From positions 1-64,000 of the forward strand of contig CAYIZP010000001.1 of NCBI GenBank assembly GCA_964367905.1: a stretch of 64,000 nucleotides of DNA. Direction: 5' to 3'. The translations under genes were made by a program, and so were the position numbers. The notes below the pieces were generated by a model. That model did not search any database. It had not been told where the DNA came from and saw only the letters and a list, made by a program, of their open reading frames with translations. Within the stretch, counting starts at the first letter, position 1. Every line of letters starts with the position of its first letter. The DNA comes from CAUPWF01 sp964367905 (GTDB lineage Bacteria > Bacillota > Clostridia > Lachnospirales > Lachnospiraceae). Positions 35,835 through 44,724 of the stretch are shown piece after piece.

Positions 35835-35966
35835 GAAAACTTGTAACTATTTAGCCTAAACATCTCGGATGGATCACTACGTGATCTGTTACGTTGTTTC
35901 ACAGCTACATCGTAGATTACGGCTAAGCGCCTTATGAATGATATGAGTGAATAGTTACGAAAACTT
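35835..35966. mobile_element. 116-bp MITE (IS66-like ends) with 8-bp target duplication
   Basis: The element covers 35843-35958. Its ends are perfect 9-base inverted repeats, GTAACTATT at the left and AATAGTTAC at the right. It is flanked immediately on both sides by the same 8 bases, GAAAACTT (35835-35842 and 35959-35966). Ends beginning GTAA with 8-bp duplications are the rule for the IS66 family. The interior carries no reading frame of note but includes the palindrome GATCAC-TAC-GTGATC (35872-35886), so it is a non-autonomous miniature element. It sits in the ackA/AIM24 divergent intergenic region (35745-36111). The AIM24 promoter begins two bases after the right-hand duplication. Confidence 0.8.
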
Positions 35967-35967
35967 G

Positions 35968-35996
35968 TTGAATTGAGTCGAATTGTGTTGTACTAT
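35968..35996 (+). promoter_or_regulatory. Promoter for the AIM24-family gene
   Basis: TTGAAT (35968-35973) and TACTAT (35991-35996) are separated by 17 bases. It lies just outside the MITE and 116 bases upstream of the start codon at 36112, leaving a long untranslated leader in which I see no known riboswitch. Confidence 0.5.
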
Positions 35997-36111
35997 GAAT
36001 GTAAGGATCTGTAAATATTATGACAGAACCAAGTTGAAACAGTTATAAAACAAAGAGCGGCATCATAGAATAGATGCGGCGATGGAGAAAAAGAATAGGA
36101 GGGAAATAACA

Positions 36112-36789
36112 ATGAAATATGAAATTACAGGAGGTTCTCTTCCAGTGCTATGTTGTCACCTAGAGACAGGAGAGAAGATGATTAGCGAGTCTGGTGGAAG
36201 AACATGGGTGAGAGGAAATATTAAAACGGAAACACAAGGTGGCGGGGCAAAGAAGATGTTTGGAAGACTGTTAAGTGGAGAAAGTTTCTTCATGAGTCAC
36301 TATACCGCAGAATCAGCTGCGGAAATCGCATTTACATCTAGTTTTCCAGGGTGTATTGTGCCGATTGAATTAGGAGAGGGGGAGAGTGTAATCTGCCAGA
36401 AGAGTTCATTTCTTTGTGCAACTGCAGAGGTTCAACTATCCATGTTTTTTAATAAAAAAGTAGGAGCAGGATTATTTGGCGGGGAAGGATTTATCATGCA
36501 GAAAGTTCAAGGTCCAGGGACTGTGTTTTTGGAAATTGATGGACATTGCACAGAATATGATTTGGCACCAGGGGAGAAGCTTGTTTGTGATACTGGTGTA
36601 CTTGCATCTATGGATGAGACTTGCTCTATCGATGTGGTAATGGTAAAAGGTGTAAAAAACATGGTGTTTGGCGGAGAAGGATTGATTGATACTGTGATTA
36701 CAGGACCTGGTAAGGTTCGTCTTCAGTCTATGACAATTCCAAAGATTGCTGGATTGGTTGCACCATATATTTCAACTCCAGGCTCGTGA
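36112..36789 (+). CDS. AIM24-family (TIGR00266-like) protein
   Basis: The ATG at 36112 follows a strong AGGAGGG, so the in-frame start at 36082 is rejected. The product has 225 residues. It shows the beta-barrel features of AIM24-family proteins: the repeated FGGEGFIMQKVQGPGTVFLEIDG and FGGEGLIDTVITGPGKVRLQS segments, SHYTAESAAEIAFTSSFPGCIVPI early on, and a Gly-rich MFGRLLSGESFF. No signal peptide or membrane helix is evident. The bacterial family has no settled function. The YigZ-family gene starts eight bases downstream, suggesting shared transcription. Confidence 0.85.
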   Translation: MKYEITGGSLPVLCCHLETGEKMISESGGRTWVRGNIKTETQGGGAKKMFGRLLSGESFFMSHYTAESAAEIAFTSSFPGCIVPIELGEGESVICQKSSFLCATAEVQLSMFFNKKVGAGLFGGEGFIMQKVQGPGTVFLEIDGHCTEYDLAPGEKLVCDTGVLASMDETCSIDVVMVKGVKNMVFGGEGLIDTVITGPGKVRLQSMTIPKIAGLVAPYISTPGS

Positions 36790-36796
36790 TATTGAG

Positions 36797-37441
36797 ATGA
36801 TAGATTCTTATAAGATGATTCATGGTGATAAAGATAAAATCTATTCCGATGAAGTGGTTGAAAAAAAATCCAGATTTATCTGTTATATAAAAAAGATAGA
36901 GTCGGAAGGGGAAGCTACGGAATTTATTCATCAGATTAAGAAGAAACATTATGACGCGAATCATAATTGCAGTGCCTTTATCATTGGAAAAAATAAGGAA
37001 TTAACGAGAAGTAGTGATGATGGGGAACCAAGTGGAACAGCGGGGAAACCGATGTTGGAGGTTTTGCTTGGAAGTGATATCGTGAATGTGGTAGCGGTGG
37101 TTACTAGATATTTTGGCGGAACAAAACTAGGTACAGGTGGACTCGTACGTGCCTATATCGATGCTACAAAAGCAGGGCTTGCACAGTGTCCTACTGAGGT
37201 GCTGTGTTTAGGGAAACGTGTGAAAATTCATACGGACTATCATACGGTTGGTAAGGTGTTGCACGTACTATCTAGAAGAAATCTAATTCAAGAAGATAGT
37301 GAGTATACGGATATGGTTAGCCTTGTCGTGATGGTGCCAATCGAGGAGTTTCAAGCATTTCAAGACGAGATTACCGAGATAAGTGCTGGGAAGAGCGAAG
37401 TGGAAATTAAAGAAGAAACTTATTTTGCAAAAACAGAATAA
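36797..37441 (+). CDS. yigZ: YigZ/IMPACT-family protein
   Basis: The 214-residue protein has the UPF0029/IMPACT N-terminal domain with the hallmark segments EKKSRFICYIKKI, HYDANHNCSAFIIG, SSDDGEPSGTAGKPMLEVL and RYFGGTKLGTGGLVRAY, and a smaller ferredoxin-like C-terminal domain (~140-205). The start at 36797 is chosen because the family begins about 20 residues before EKKSRF, but the ribosome site is weak and translation may be coupled to the AIM24 gene eight bases upstream. The cellular role is unknown; eukaryotic IMPACT affects translation control. Its stop codon is buried in a terminator stem. Confidence 0.9.
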   Translation: MIDSYKMIHGDKDKIYSDEVVEKKSRFICYIKKIESEGEATEFIHQIKKKHYDANHNCSAFIIGKNKELTRSSDDGEPSGTAGKPMLEVLLGSDIVNVVAVVTRYFGGTKLGTGGLVRAYIDATKAGLAQCPTEVLCLGKRVKIHTDYHTVGKVLHVLSRRNLIQEDSEYTDMVSLVVMVPIEEFQAFQDEITEISAGKSEVEIKEETYFAKTE

Positions 37442-37460
37442 GTTTCTTCTTTTCGTTTTT
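37409..37460 (+). terminator. Terminator overlapping the end of yigZ
   Basis: A perfect 16-bp stem (37409-37424 with 37437-37452) around a 12-base loop is followed by CGTTTTT. The yigZ stop codon (37439-37441) lies inside the right arm, so the last codons double as terminator. The converging gene stops at 37459. Confidence 0.8.
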
Positions 37461-38661
37461 ATAAGTCTTTTTCTTTTTTTCGTAGTTTTTTTACTTCATA
37501 CAATTCATCATCTATCATTCTTTCATACAGTGCCATACCTGTTTTATTTATCTTTGCCTCATATAAAAATCGGTAGGCATCTTCAAGAAATCCATTTTGC
37601 CTTGCTAGTGTTCCTAGAACCATACAAAGGGTTTGATTTGCTTTTTGAGAAATGTCTGAGTTTACATAGTAATCTTTATAACTCTCATAAGCTTTTTTTC
37701 TGGTATATGATACCATTTCAGTATCTCCAACTTCCTCGTAAAGATATGCTAGGTTTTTCCATAAACGAGCCACAATCTGTAGGTGGGTCTTGTAGGCAGG
37801 TGCACACAATAGTGCTAGGTAATAGGCTGTAAATACAGAGTTGATATTTGAAATGGATGTCAAATCAACACTAATATCCTCAGATAGTCCTGCCAATGTC
37901 TCCTTAAGGGGCTCCCTGATATTGGAGTAGTCTTTCCAGTTGGACGATAAATTGCTGAATAAACAATGTGGACAGGTGACAACTTCATGCCACTCGGATA
38001 CATAGTCTATATATTCTTTCCTAAGGTCACATCCTACAGGATTTTTTAAACGCAACAGAGAAGTTCGCTCCCACATGACATCGAATTTGCTCTTACAATT
38101 TGGACAATCGAATTGAATCGTTATCAAAAACTGGTCATGAGATGTGGGATAGGTCACATCATACATCCTGTGCCCGTCTGGGAAGAGTGAGGTGCATTGT
38201 TCTAAAGTTTCCTCTGTGATTGATTCTACGACTGAATTCGACGGAGGTTGTGACTCTACCTTTAAGTCAGTATCAGTGTGTAGATTCGGGTCATATTCTT
38301 CAGTTCTAGGGATGCGATTATATAATGAAACTAAAAATTCATAAAAAATATCTGGGTTTTGCATAAAGAATGAAAGGACATATTCTTTGTCAGAATGAGC
38401 TACAATACAATCTTCCATGGCAATTATGGTATATGGCGGAACGATGTTGTTGAAAAAGAGCTCTTCACCAAAATATTCACCAGCCTCTTTTATGAATATT
38501 TGTTTTGGATATGGAGAACTTGGATTATCAAGTGCAATCGCCTTTCCAGACATTAGAAGGTACAGTCGACCTTTCTCATGGTTTGTCGGTGAAAATATGA
38601 TTTCACCCTTGGTATAGCGATGAAATTCATTGACACCGTTTAGTGATTTTAAGTCAAACAT
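37459..38661 (-). CDS. Cyclic-nucleotide-binding domain protein with DUF2225
   Basis: The ATG at 38661 follows GAAAGGAGG, so the in-frame start 16 codons upstream is not used. The product has 400 residues. Residues ~10-115 read as a cNMP-binding domain (FHRYTKGEIIFSPTN, LYLLMSGKAI, GEYFGEELFFNN). Residues ~165-390 match DUF2225, with two Cys pairs (CPNCKSKF, CPHCLFS) likely to hold a metal, followed by helical TPR-like repeats. There is no DNA-binding domain, so it is not a CRP-type regulator. It lies 22 bases downstream of a chemoreceptor gene on the same strand, hinting at a role in motility or signal integration. The ligand is unknown, and the phosphate-binding Arg of true cAMP binders is not obvious. 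Confidence 0.8.
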   Translation of the reverse strand: MFDLKSLNGVNEFHRYTKGEIIFSPTNHEKGRLYLLMSGKAIALDNPSSPYPKQIFIKEAGEYFGEELFFNNIVPPYTIIAMEDCIVAHSDKEYVLSFFMQNPDIFYEFLVSLYNRIPRTEEYDPNLHTDTDLKVESQPPSNSVVESITEETLEQCTSLFPDGHRMYDVTYPTSHDQFLITIQFDCPNCKSKFDVMWERTSLLRLKNPVGCDLRKEYIDYVSEWHEVVTCPHCLFSNLSSNWKDYSNIREPLKETLAGLSEDISVDLTSISNINSVFTAYYLALLCAPAYKTHLQIVARLWKNLAYLYEEVGDTEMVSYTRKKAYESYKDYYVNSDISQKANQTLCMVLGTLARQNGFLEDAYRFLYEAKINKTGMALYERMIDDELYEVKKLRKKEKDL

Positions 38662-38683
38662 AGGAAACCTCCTTTCAAAAGTG

Positions 38684-40783
38684 TTATTGATGTAGCTTAA
38701 ATGTGGCAACTAGTTCAGTTAATGTGCTTGCTTGCTGAGAAAGTTCCTCGCTTGTTGCTGCGCTTTCCTGCCCCGCACTGGCATTTGCATGTGTAACAGC
38801 TGATATGGTAGATACGTTTTGCTTTATCAGAGCTACAGCGGAGGCTTGTTCATCTGTACTTAGTGCAATATTGGATATGATTGAGGTTGTTATTTTTGCA
38901 TTCTCGGCAGTGTGTTGCATGTTGTCTGCTGCTTGCTTCGCAAGTTCTACACCTGTGTGAATAGGCTCCATGGAGGCGAGAATTAGTTTTGCTGTATCCT
39001 GAGCAGCAACAGAAGATTTGTTTGCTAAATTTCTAACTTCATCGGCTACAACCGCAAATCCTCTCCCAGATTCACCTGCCCTAGCAGCTTCTACAGCTGC
39101 ATTCAAAGCTAAAATATTTGTCTGGAAAGCGATATCCTCAATCGTTTTTATGATTTTATTTATTTCATTTGATTTGTGCTCAATATCTTGCATAGAGCAC
39201 ATGAGCTCTTGCATCTGAGTGTTATTATGTGCAATCTCATTCATGACTGTGCTCGATATTTCTTTTGCATTTGTTCCATCACTAGCAGTTTTATCGATGT
39301 AGCTAGATAAATCACTTACAGTGTCTAACAATTCGCTGACAGACTGGGCCTGTTGACTTGTGCCCTGCGCCAAATCGTGAGAAGCATATGCGACTTGTTC
39401 GGCTCCAATGGACACTTGTTGGGCGGCGTTTTTTATGTTAGACATGGTTTTGCTAATCTGTTCCATAATCTTGTCAAAAGAAAGTCGAATATTATTCAAA
39501 CTACCTACATATAAATCACTGTTTGATACAGTTAAGTCGAAATTACCATGACTCATCTCGTAGAGTAATTCCTCGATTTCTGAAATAATACTTGCTAATG
39601 TACTAGACATATCATTAAAATTGTGTTGCAATTGTCCAATTTCATCATTGGAGTGAACGGTGGCCATTCCACTAAATTTTCCACTTGCTATATCGCTTGC
39701 CATAGAATTTAAAGAGCGAAGAGGAGTTAGATATTTTTTTACGACTAGTACGGAGACGAAAAGGATTGCAATCATTGATATAACCGACAAGCCAAGCAAG
39801 ATGAACGTCATATTTATGGCGTCGCTATTCATATCGGATTCTTTTAGTCCAGTAACAGACCACCAAGTAATATTATCCAAAGTTAACGGGTAGTAAAAAT
39901 CAACGGTGTCACCAATGGACATCGTAAAAGAATCCTTATTTGCTAGATTGGATTGCAGTTCACTTAATTGATTTTGATTATTAATTTCATCAAAATAAGA
40001 TTTTCCAATAAAGTCATCTGAGAAATCAGAAGTAATATAGCTACCGGCTTCACTGAATACAGCAGAGAATTTTGTATCGTAATTGGCAGCGTGCTCGCTA
40101 GAACTGTTGAACATAGTAGTTGCGATGTCTGAAACAATCACGCCGATGCTCTTGCCCTCATATATGATTGGTGTGCATACGGAAACAATTACTTTGCCAG
40201 CATTTTCAGTGGAAATATAAGGTTCAGTAATATAAATTTCGCCTGTTTCCATAGCAACAGAGTAATAGTCTGCTTGGGAATAATCAGTTGTAAATGCAAT
40301 GTCGGCATTGCCTGAATCAATGGTACTTTTACTGATAAAAATCGCATAATCTTTATAATTGCTAAAAGCATTTGGTGAGAATAGGGCTGCCATACCTAAA
40401 ATAGAATCATTATTCTGTATTGCAGAAGTAAAAGAAGAAACTAGATAGTCTTCTGTGATATATTGTGGCAAAGTAAATAAATAATTAGCATAAGCGTGAC
40501 TTTTATAAGTGGGTTCTACGGTTGATGATTGTAGTTCTGAATATTTTGATACAACATAGTCGCCGGCATCCGCGTTGGTTAATAATGCGGTGTCAATGAT
40601 ATTTTGTGCTGCTTGGGCATTTGATTCTGCTAATGTAAATAACTCATTTTCTGTTTTTGTGTTAAACATGTTACGAAGTATTAAAGTAGATATACCTAAG
40701 TAAAGCGTAAATATAATCAATAAGCTGAAAGCTAGCCAAATTGCAATCTTAGTAGAAAGTTCAAAGTCTTTTAATTTTTTCAT
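38684..40783 (-). CDS. Methyl-accepting chemotaxis protein with Cache-type sensor
   Basis: The 699-residue chemoreceptor has membrane helix 1 (~12-34), a large extracellular double-Cache-like sensor (~40-320), helix 2 (~325-348), a HAMP domain, and a long cytoplasmic signalling coiled coil. The conserved hairpin tip reads EAARAGESGRGFAVVADEVRNLA. An AGGAGA site precedes the ATG. Ligand-binding contacts cannot be identified by eye; many Cache sensors bind amino or organic acids. It is followed 22 bases later by the cNMP/DUF2225 gene and preceded by its own promoter. No che or flagellar genes are in the window. Confidence 0.95.
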   Translation of the reverse strand: MKKLKDFELSTKIAIWLAFSLLIIFTLYLGISTLILRNMFNTKTENELFTLAESNAQAAQNIIDTALLTNADAGDYVVSKYSELQSSTVEPTYKSHAYANYLFTLPQYITEDYLVSSFTSAIQNNDSILGMAALFSPNAFSNYKDYAIFISKSTIDSGNADIAFTTDYSQADYYSVAMETGEIYITEPYISTENAGKVIVSVCTPIIYEGKSIGVIVSDIATTMFNSSSEHAANYDTKFSAVFSEAGSYITSDFSDDFIGKSYFDEINNQNQLSELQSNLANKDSFTMSIGDTVDFYYPLTLDNITWWSVTGLKESDMNSDAINMTFILLGLSVISMIAILFVSVLVVKKYLTPLRSLNSMASDIASGKFSGMATVHSNDEIGQLQHNFNDMSSTLASIISEIEELLYEMSHGNFDLTVSNSDLYVGSLNNIRLSFDKIMEQISKTMSNIKNAAQQVSIGAEQVAYASHDLAQGTSQQAQSVSELLDTVSDLSSYIDKTASDGTNAKEISSTVMNEIAHNNTQMQELMCSMQDIEHKSNEINKIIKTIEDIAFQTNILALNAAVEAARAGESGRGFAVVADEVRNLANKSSVAAQDTAKLILASMEPIHTGVELAKQAADNMQHTAENAKITTSIISNIALSTDEQASAVALIKQNVSTISAVTHANASAGQESAATSEELSQQASTLTELVATFKLHQ

Positions 40784-40818
40784 AAATATCTCCTATCTGT
40801 AATCACATCTTCTCATAT

Positions 40819-40847
40819 ATTTTACACTTTTTTATGAAGACTGTAAA
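40819..40847 (-). promoter_or_regulatory. Promoter for the chemoreceptor gene
   Basis: On the reverse strand TTTACA (40842-40847) and TAAAAT (40819-40824) are 17 bases apart, 36 bases upstream of the start codon. Motility-type sigma-28 elements are not apparent. Confidence 0.5.
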
Positions 40848-40915
40848 GTTATTTAAAGGAATTTTATGGCGAATGCATCCATTATGGTTTGATAAAAAAA
40901 TTAAGAATGACGAGT

Positions 40916-40944
40916 TTGCACCATGAATAAATTTATGATATGAT
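40916..40944 (+). promoter_or_regulatory. Promoter of the murE-thiN operon
   Basis: TTGCAC (40916-40921) and TATGAT (40939-40944) are separated by exactly 17 bases, 55 bases before the murE start. No other strong promoter is seen until after the gap. Confidence 0.6.
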
Positions 40945-40999
40945 TTCCTTAAGTGAAGCATCCTTGGAATAGAGAGAGGATGGGGAAAGAGGGAATGCA

Positions 41000-42451
41000 A
41001 TGAAATTATCACAATTGTTAGAGCGTTTGGACTACGAAGTGCTACAGGGAAGTGATGAAACAGAGATTACAACTCTCTGCAATGACTCTAGAAAAGTGAT
41101 GGAGAACAGTGTCTTTGTCTGCATTAGTGGTTCTGTGGTAGATGGGCACGAATTTGTTGCCGAGGTTACCAACAAAGGGGCGGCAGCAATGATTGTTGAG
41201 AGAGACGTGCAAGCACCGAAGCACGTGACAGTCATAAAGGTTGAAAATACACGTTATGCATTGGCTTTGGTGTCGGCAGCATATTTTGGATATCCAGCAG
41301 AGTCGCTTAAGGTAATCGGAATTACAGGTACAAAAGGAAAGACCACCACCACATATATGGTGAAGGATGTACTAGAGAGGGCAGGACATAAGGTCGGTTT
41401 GATTGGAACCATTGAGACCATCATTGGTGACCATGTAATCAAGGCGAGTAATACAACTCCAGAATCCTATATGATACATAAGTATTTTAGAAAAATGTTA
41501 GATGCTGGATGTGACAGCGTGGTGATGGAGGTTTCATCACAAGGACTGATGTTACATCGTACGGCTGGAATTCACTTTGAAATAGGGATTTTTACAAACC
41601 TAGGAGAAGACCATATCGGACCAAACGAGCATACAGATTTCCAACATTACTTATACTGCAAGAGTCTATTATTTCAACAAAGCAAGATTGGGATTGCGAA
41701 CCGCGACGATGAACATTTCCAGCAAGTGTTTGAGAATGCTACCTGTCAGGTTGAGACATTTGGATTTGAAAAGGAGGCGGATCTGCGTGCGACGAAGGTG
41801 AAACTTGTGTCAAAACCGGGGTATTTAGGAGTTGCTTATCATGTTTCTGGTTTGCTAGATATGGATGTGGAGATTGATGTACCAGGCACGTTTAGCGTAT
41901 ATAATTCTTTAACGGCAATTGCAGTGTGCAGGCATTTTGACGTACCAGAGGATTCCATGAAAGCGGCGCTAAAAGGAGCGAAAGTTAAGGGACGAATTGA
42001 AATGGTGAAAGTTTCGGATGAGTTTAGTCTAATGATTGATTATGCTCACAATGCCATGAGCCTAGAGAGTTTACTTACAACATTGAGGGCGTATAAACCG
42101 AAGCGATTGGTATGTGTCTTTGGTTGTGGCGGGAATCGTGCTAGGGCGAGACGATATGAGATGGGAGAGGTGTCAGGAAAGTTAGCTGATTTAACCATCA
42201 TTACCTCAGATAACCCACGATATGAAGAACCACAGGATATCATTGAGGATATCAAGACAGGAATTAAGAAGACGACGGGTCATTATATAGAAATAGCGGA
42301 TCGAAAAGAGGCCATACGATATGCCATTGACCATGGACAAAAGGGCGATGTTATCGTACTAGCAGGAAAAGGACACGAGGATTATCAAGAAATCCAGGGC
42401 GTGAAACATCCGATGGACGAGAGAGATTTAATTGCCGATATATTAAGATGA
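41000..42451 (+). CDS. murE: UDP-MurNAc-tripeptide synthetase, meso-diaminopimelate type
   Basis: The 483-residue cytoplasmic ligase adds the third amino acid to the peptidoglycan precursor UDP-MurNAc-Ala-Glu using ATP. The P-loop reads GITGTKGKTTTTYM, the central domain has SNTTPESY and MEVSSQGL, and the C-terminal domain has the motif SDNPRYEEP. DNPR at this place marks enzymes that add meso-diaminopimelate rather than lysine, matching the usual clostridial wall. Length is standard. It heads a packed operon; priA starts seven bases later. Confidence 0.96.
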   Translation: MKLSQLLERLDYEVLQGSDETEITTLCNDSRKVMENSVFVCISGSVVDGHEFVAEVTNKGAAAMIVERDVQAPKHVTVIKVENTRYALALVSAAYFGYPAESLKVIGITGTKGKTTTTYMVKDVLERAGHKVGLIGTIETIIGDHVIKASNTTPESYMIHKYFRKMLDAGCDSVVMEVSSQGLMLHRTAGIHFEIGIFTNLGEDHIGPNEHTDFQHYLYCKSLLFQQSKIGIANRDDEHFQQVFENATCQVETFGFEKEADLRATKVKLVSKPGYLGVAYHVSGLLDMDVEIDVPGTFSVYNSLTAIAVCRHFDVPEDSMKAALKGAKVKGRIEMVKVSDEFSLMIDYAHNAMSLESLLTTLRAYKPKRLVCVFGCGGNRARARRYEMGEVSGKLADLTIITSDNPRYEEPQDIIEDIKTGIKKTTGHYIEIADRKEAIRYAIDHGQKGDVIVLAGKGHEDYQEIQGVKHPMDERDLIADILR

Positions 42452-42458
42452 GGTATGT

Positions 42459-44699
42459 ATGTTTGCTGATGTTATAATAGATATCACCCATGAAAAACTA
42501 GATAGAATCTTTCAATATAGCATCCCTTCCGATTTGGAAGGGGTGCTAAAAGTCGGTTTAGAGGTGGAGGTTCCATTTGGTAGAGGGAACAAAAACCGAA
42601 CAGGGTATATCATCTCGTTTTCCGAATCTACGGATTATGATGTGGAGAAGATCAAAGCAATCGTGGGTGTAGCCAAGAACCGGGAGGCGATTGAAACGAA
42701 ATTGGTGGAACTAGCTATCTGGATGAAGGAAATGTATGGTGGAACCGTGATTCAAGCCCTGAAGACCGTTATGCCAGTGAAGAAAAAAATCGCACAAAAG
42801 GAGAAGAAATACATCCGTTTGGCATTGGAGAGGACACAGGCTAGAGTCCTTCTAAAGGAATGCCAGCGAAAGAAATATACGGCAAAGGCGAAGGTGCTCG
42901 AGGTGTTGTTGGAAATAGAAGAAGAACAACAAGCGGTGGATTGGGAATTTTTTATAAAAGTGCTAGCAATCCCACCTACTACGCTAAAGAGTATGGAGAA
43001 ACAAGGGAGTATTCAGATAGATGTAGAGCAAATCTATCGCAATCCGATTCGAAATATGGACTCCAATCCATTGGAGTTAGAGTATACGGAAGAACAGAGG
43101 AATGCGATCGATCAGTTTGTAGAAAACTACGAGACAAACAAGCGTGAGAATTACTTGATCCATGGTGTTACGGGAAGTGGCAAGACAGAGGTTTATATTG
43201 AGATGATTCGAAGGGTGGTAATGGATGGCAAGCAAGCCATTGTGCTGATTCCAGAGATTGCATTGACCTATCAGACTGTGAAGAGATTCTATCGAGTATT
43301 CGGAGAGAGAATCGCAATCTTGAACTCCCGTATGACGCAAGGAGAGCGATATGACCAATGGGCACGGGTGAAGAACGGTGAAATCGATGTGATGATTGGC
43401 CCTAGGTCCGCCCTGTTCACACCGTTTCCACAATTAGGTCTTATAGTAATCGATGAAGAACATGAACAGACGTATAAGAGTGAACAAATCCCCAGATTTC
43501 ATGCCAGAGAGACAGCTATTCGGCGCGGAGAAATGGAAGGTGCAAGCGTAGTCCTAGGGTCTGCGACGCCGTCACTAGAATCATATCATGCAGCTAAGCG
43601 TGGAGAATATCAATTGATTGAACTCAAGATGCGATCTAGGTTACAGGCGCTACCCCAGGTCGAAGTCATAGATCTAAGAGAAGAGTTGAGGGCTGGCAAT
43701 CGATCGATCATCAGTTTAGAGTTAGAAGGACAAATCAGGCAGAGTTTGGATCAAGGTGAACAGATTATGCTATTCTTGAATCGAAGAGGCTATGCGGGAT
43801 TTATTTGTTGTCGTTCATGTGGTTATATAAAAAAATGTCAGAATTGTGATGTTGCCCTGGCAGAACATAGTGGAAATGTCAGTGTCTGTCACTATTGTGG
43901 TCATCAGGAGTCCAAGGCAGAGATATGTCCAGAATGTGGTTCCCAGCATATTGGAGGATTTCGAGCGGGGACACAGCAGATTGAGACCATTATCCAGAAG
44001 ATGTTTCCACAGGCAAGAACCATCAGGATGGACAACGATACGACACGAGAAAAAGGAAGTTATGAAGCAATCCTTACGACATTTGAAGAGAGACGAGCCG
44101 ACATTCTCATTGGCACACAGATGATTGTGAAGGGGCATGATTTTCCAAATGTTACCTTGGTGGGAATATTGGCGGCAGACCTTTCACTCTATGCCAATGA
44201 TTATCGCGCAGGTGAGCGCACTTTTCAATTATTGACTCAGGCAGCGGGGCGTGCAGGTCGTGGGGAGAAGAGTGGTCGCGTAGTCATACAGACTTATAAT
44301 CCAGAGCACTACAGTATCTTGGCAGCCAAGGAACAGGATTATGTTAGGTTTTATGAAGAAGAAATAGAATATAGAAAGCTGATGGGATATCCACCAGCGG
44401 ATCATATGCTTGCTGTATTGATGCAGTCGGAGAATGAGGCATTATTAGAGATGGGGGCTAGATATACAGTGGATATCATCGGTAAGATAGACCGTGAGAA
44501 GCGCACGCAGGTAATTGGACCGACAGTACCGTATGTTTCAAAAATAAATCATATATATAGAAAAGCCATCTATATAAAATCAGAAAAATATGCTATGCTT
44601 ATAGGGATAAAGAATTACCTAGAACAATATATAGAGATGAATTCGGGTTTTGATAAAATTTATGTACAGTTTGATTTTGACCCGATGAATATGTGGTAA
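42459..44699 (+). CDS. priA: Primosomal replication-restart helicase
   Basis: The 746-residue protein reloads the replicative helicase at stalled forks. The N-terminal DNA-binding part (~1-200) is followed by a superfamily 2 helicase with GVTGSGKTEVY (Walker A), IDEEHEQTYKS (the DEEH box), and GSATPSLESY. A zinc-binding insertion has the expected Cys pairs (CCRSCGY, CQNC, CHYCG, CPECG), and helicase motifs V-VI lie in GTQMIVKGHDFPNV and TQAAGRAGRG. Length fits the family. It lies seven bases after murE, and def follows after 25 bases, as in many Firmicutes. Confidence 0.97.
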   Translation: MFADVIIDITHEKLDRIFQYSIPSDLEGVLKVGLEVEVPFGRGNKNRTGYIISFSESTDYDVEKIKAIVGVAKNREAIETKLVELAIWMKEMYGGTVIQALKTVMPVKKKIAQKEKKYIRLALERTQARVLLKECQRKKYTAKAKVLEVLLEIEEEQQAVDWEFFIKVLAIPPTTLKSMEKQGSIQIDVEQIYRNPIRNMDSNPLELEYTEEQRNAIDQFVENYETNKRENYLIHGVTGSGKTEVYIEMIRRVVMDGKQAIVLIPEIALTYQTVKRFYRVFGERIAILNSRMTQGERYDQWARVKNGEIDVMIGPRSALFTPFPQLGLIVIDEEHEQTYKSEQIPRFHARETAIRRGEMEGASVVLGSATPSLESYHAAKRGEYQLIELKMRSRLQALPQVEVIDLREELRAGNRSIISLELEGQIRQSLDQGEQIMLFLNRRGYAGFICCRSCGYIKKCQNCDVALAEHSGNVSVCHYCGHQESKAEICPECGSQHIGGFRAGTQQIETIIQKMFPQARTIRMDNDTTREKGSYEAILTTFEERRADILIGTQMIVKGHDFPNVTLVGILAADLSLYANDYRAGERTFQLLTQAAGRAGRGEKSGRVVIQTYNPEHYSILAAKEQDYVRFYEEEIEYRKLMGYPPADHMLAVLMQSENEALLEMGARYTVDIIGKIDREKRTQVIGPTVPYVSKINHIYRKAIYIKSEKYAMLIGIKNYLEQYIEMNSGFDKIYVQFDFDPMNMW

Positions 44700-44724
44700 G
44701 TATAAAACAAGGAGATTGAAGGTT

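Noticed and set aside
35872..35886. Palindrome GATCAC-TAC-GTGATC as an operator for ackA
   Set aside because: It lies inside the mobile element, so it is more likely part of that element's structure.
37383..37832. Forward open frame of 149 codons after yigZ
   Set aside because: It starts inside yigZ, runs antisense to the well-supported cNMP/DUF2225 gene and contains the terminator.
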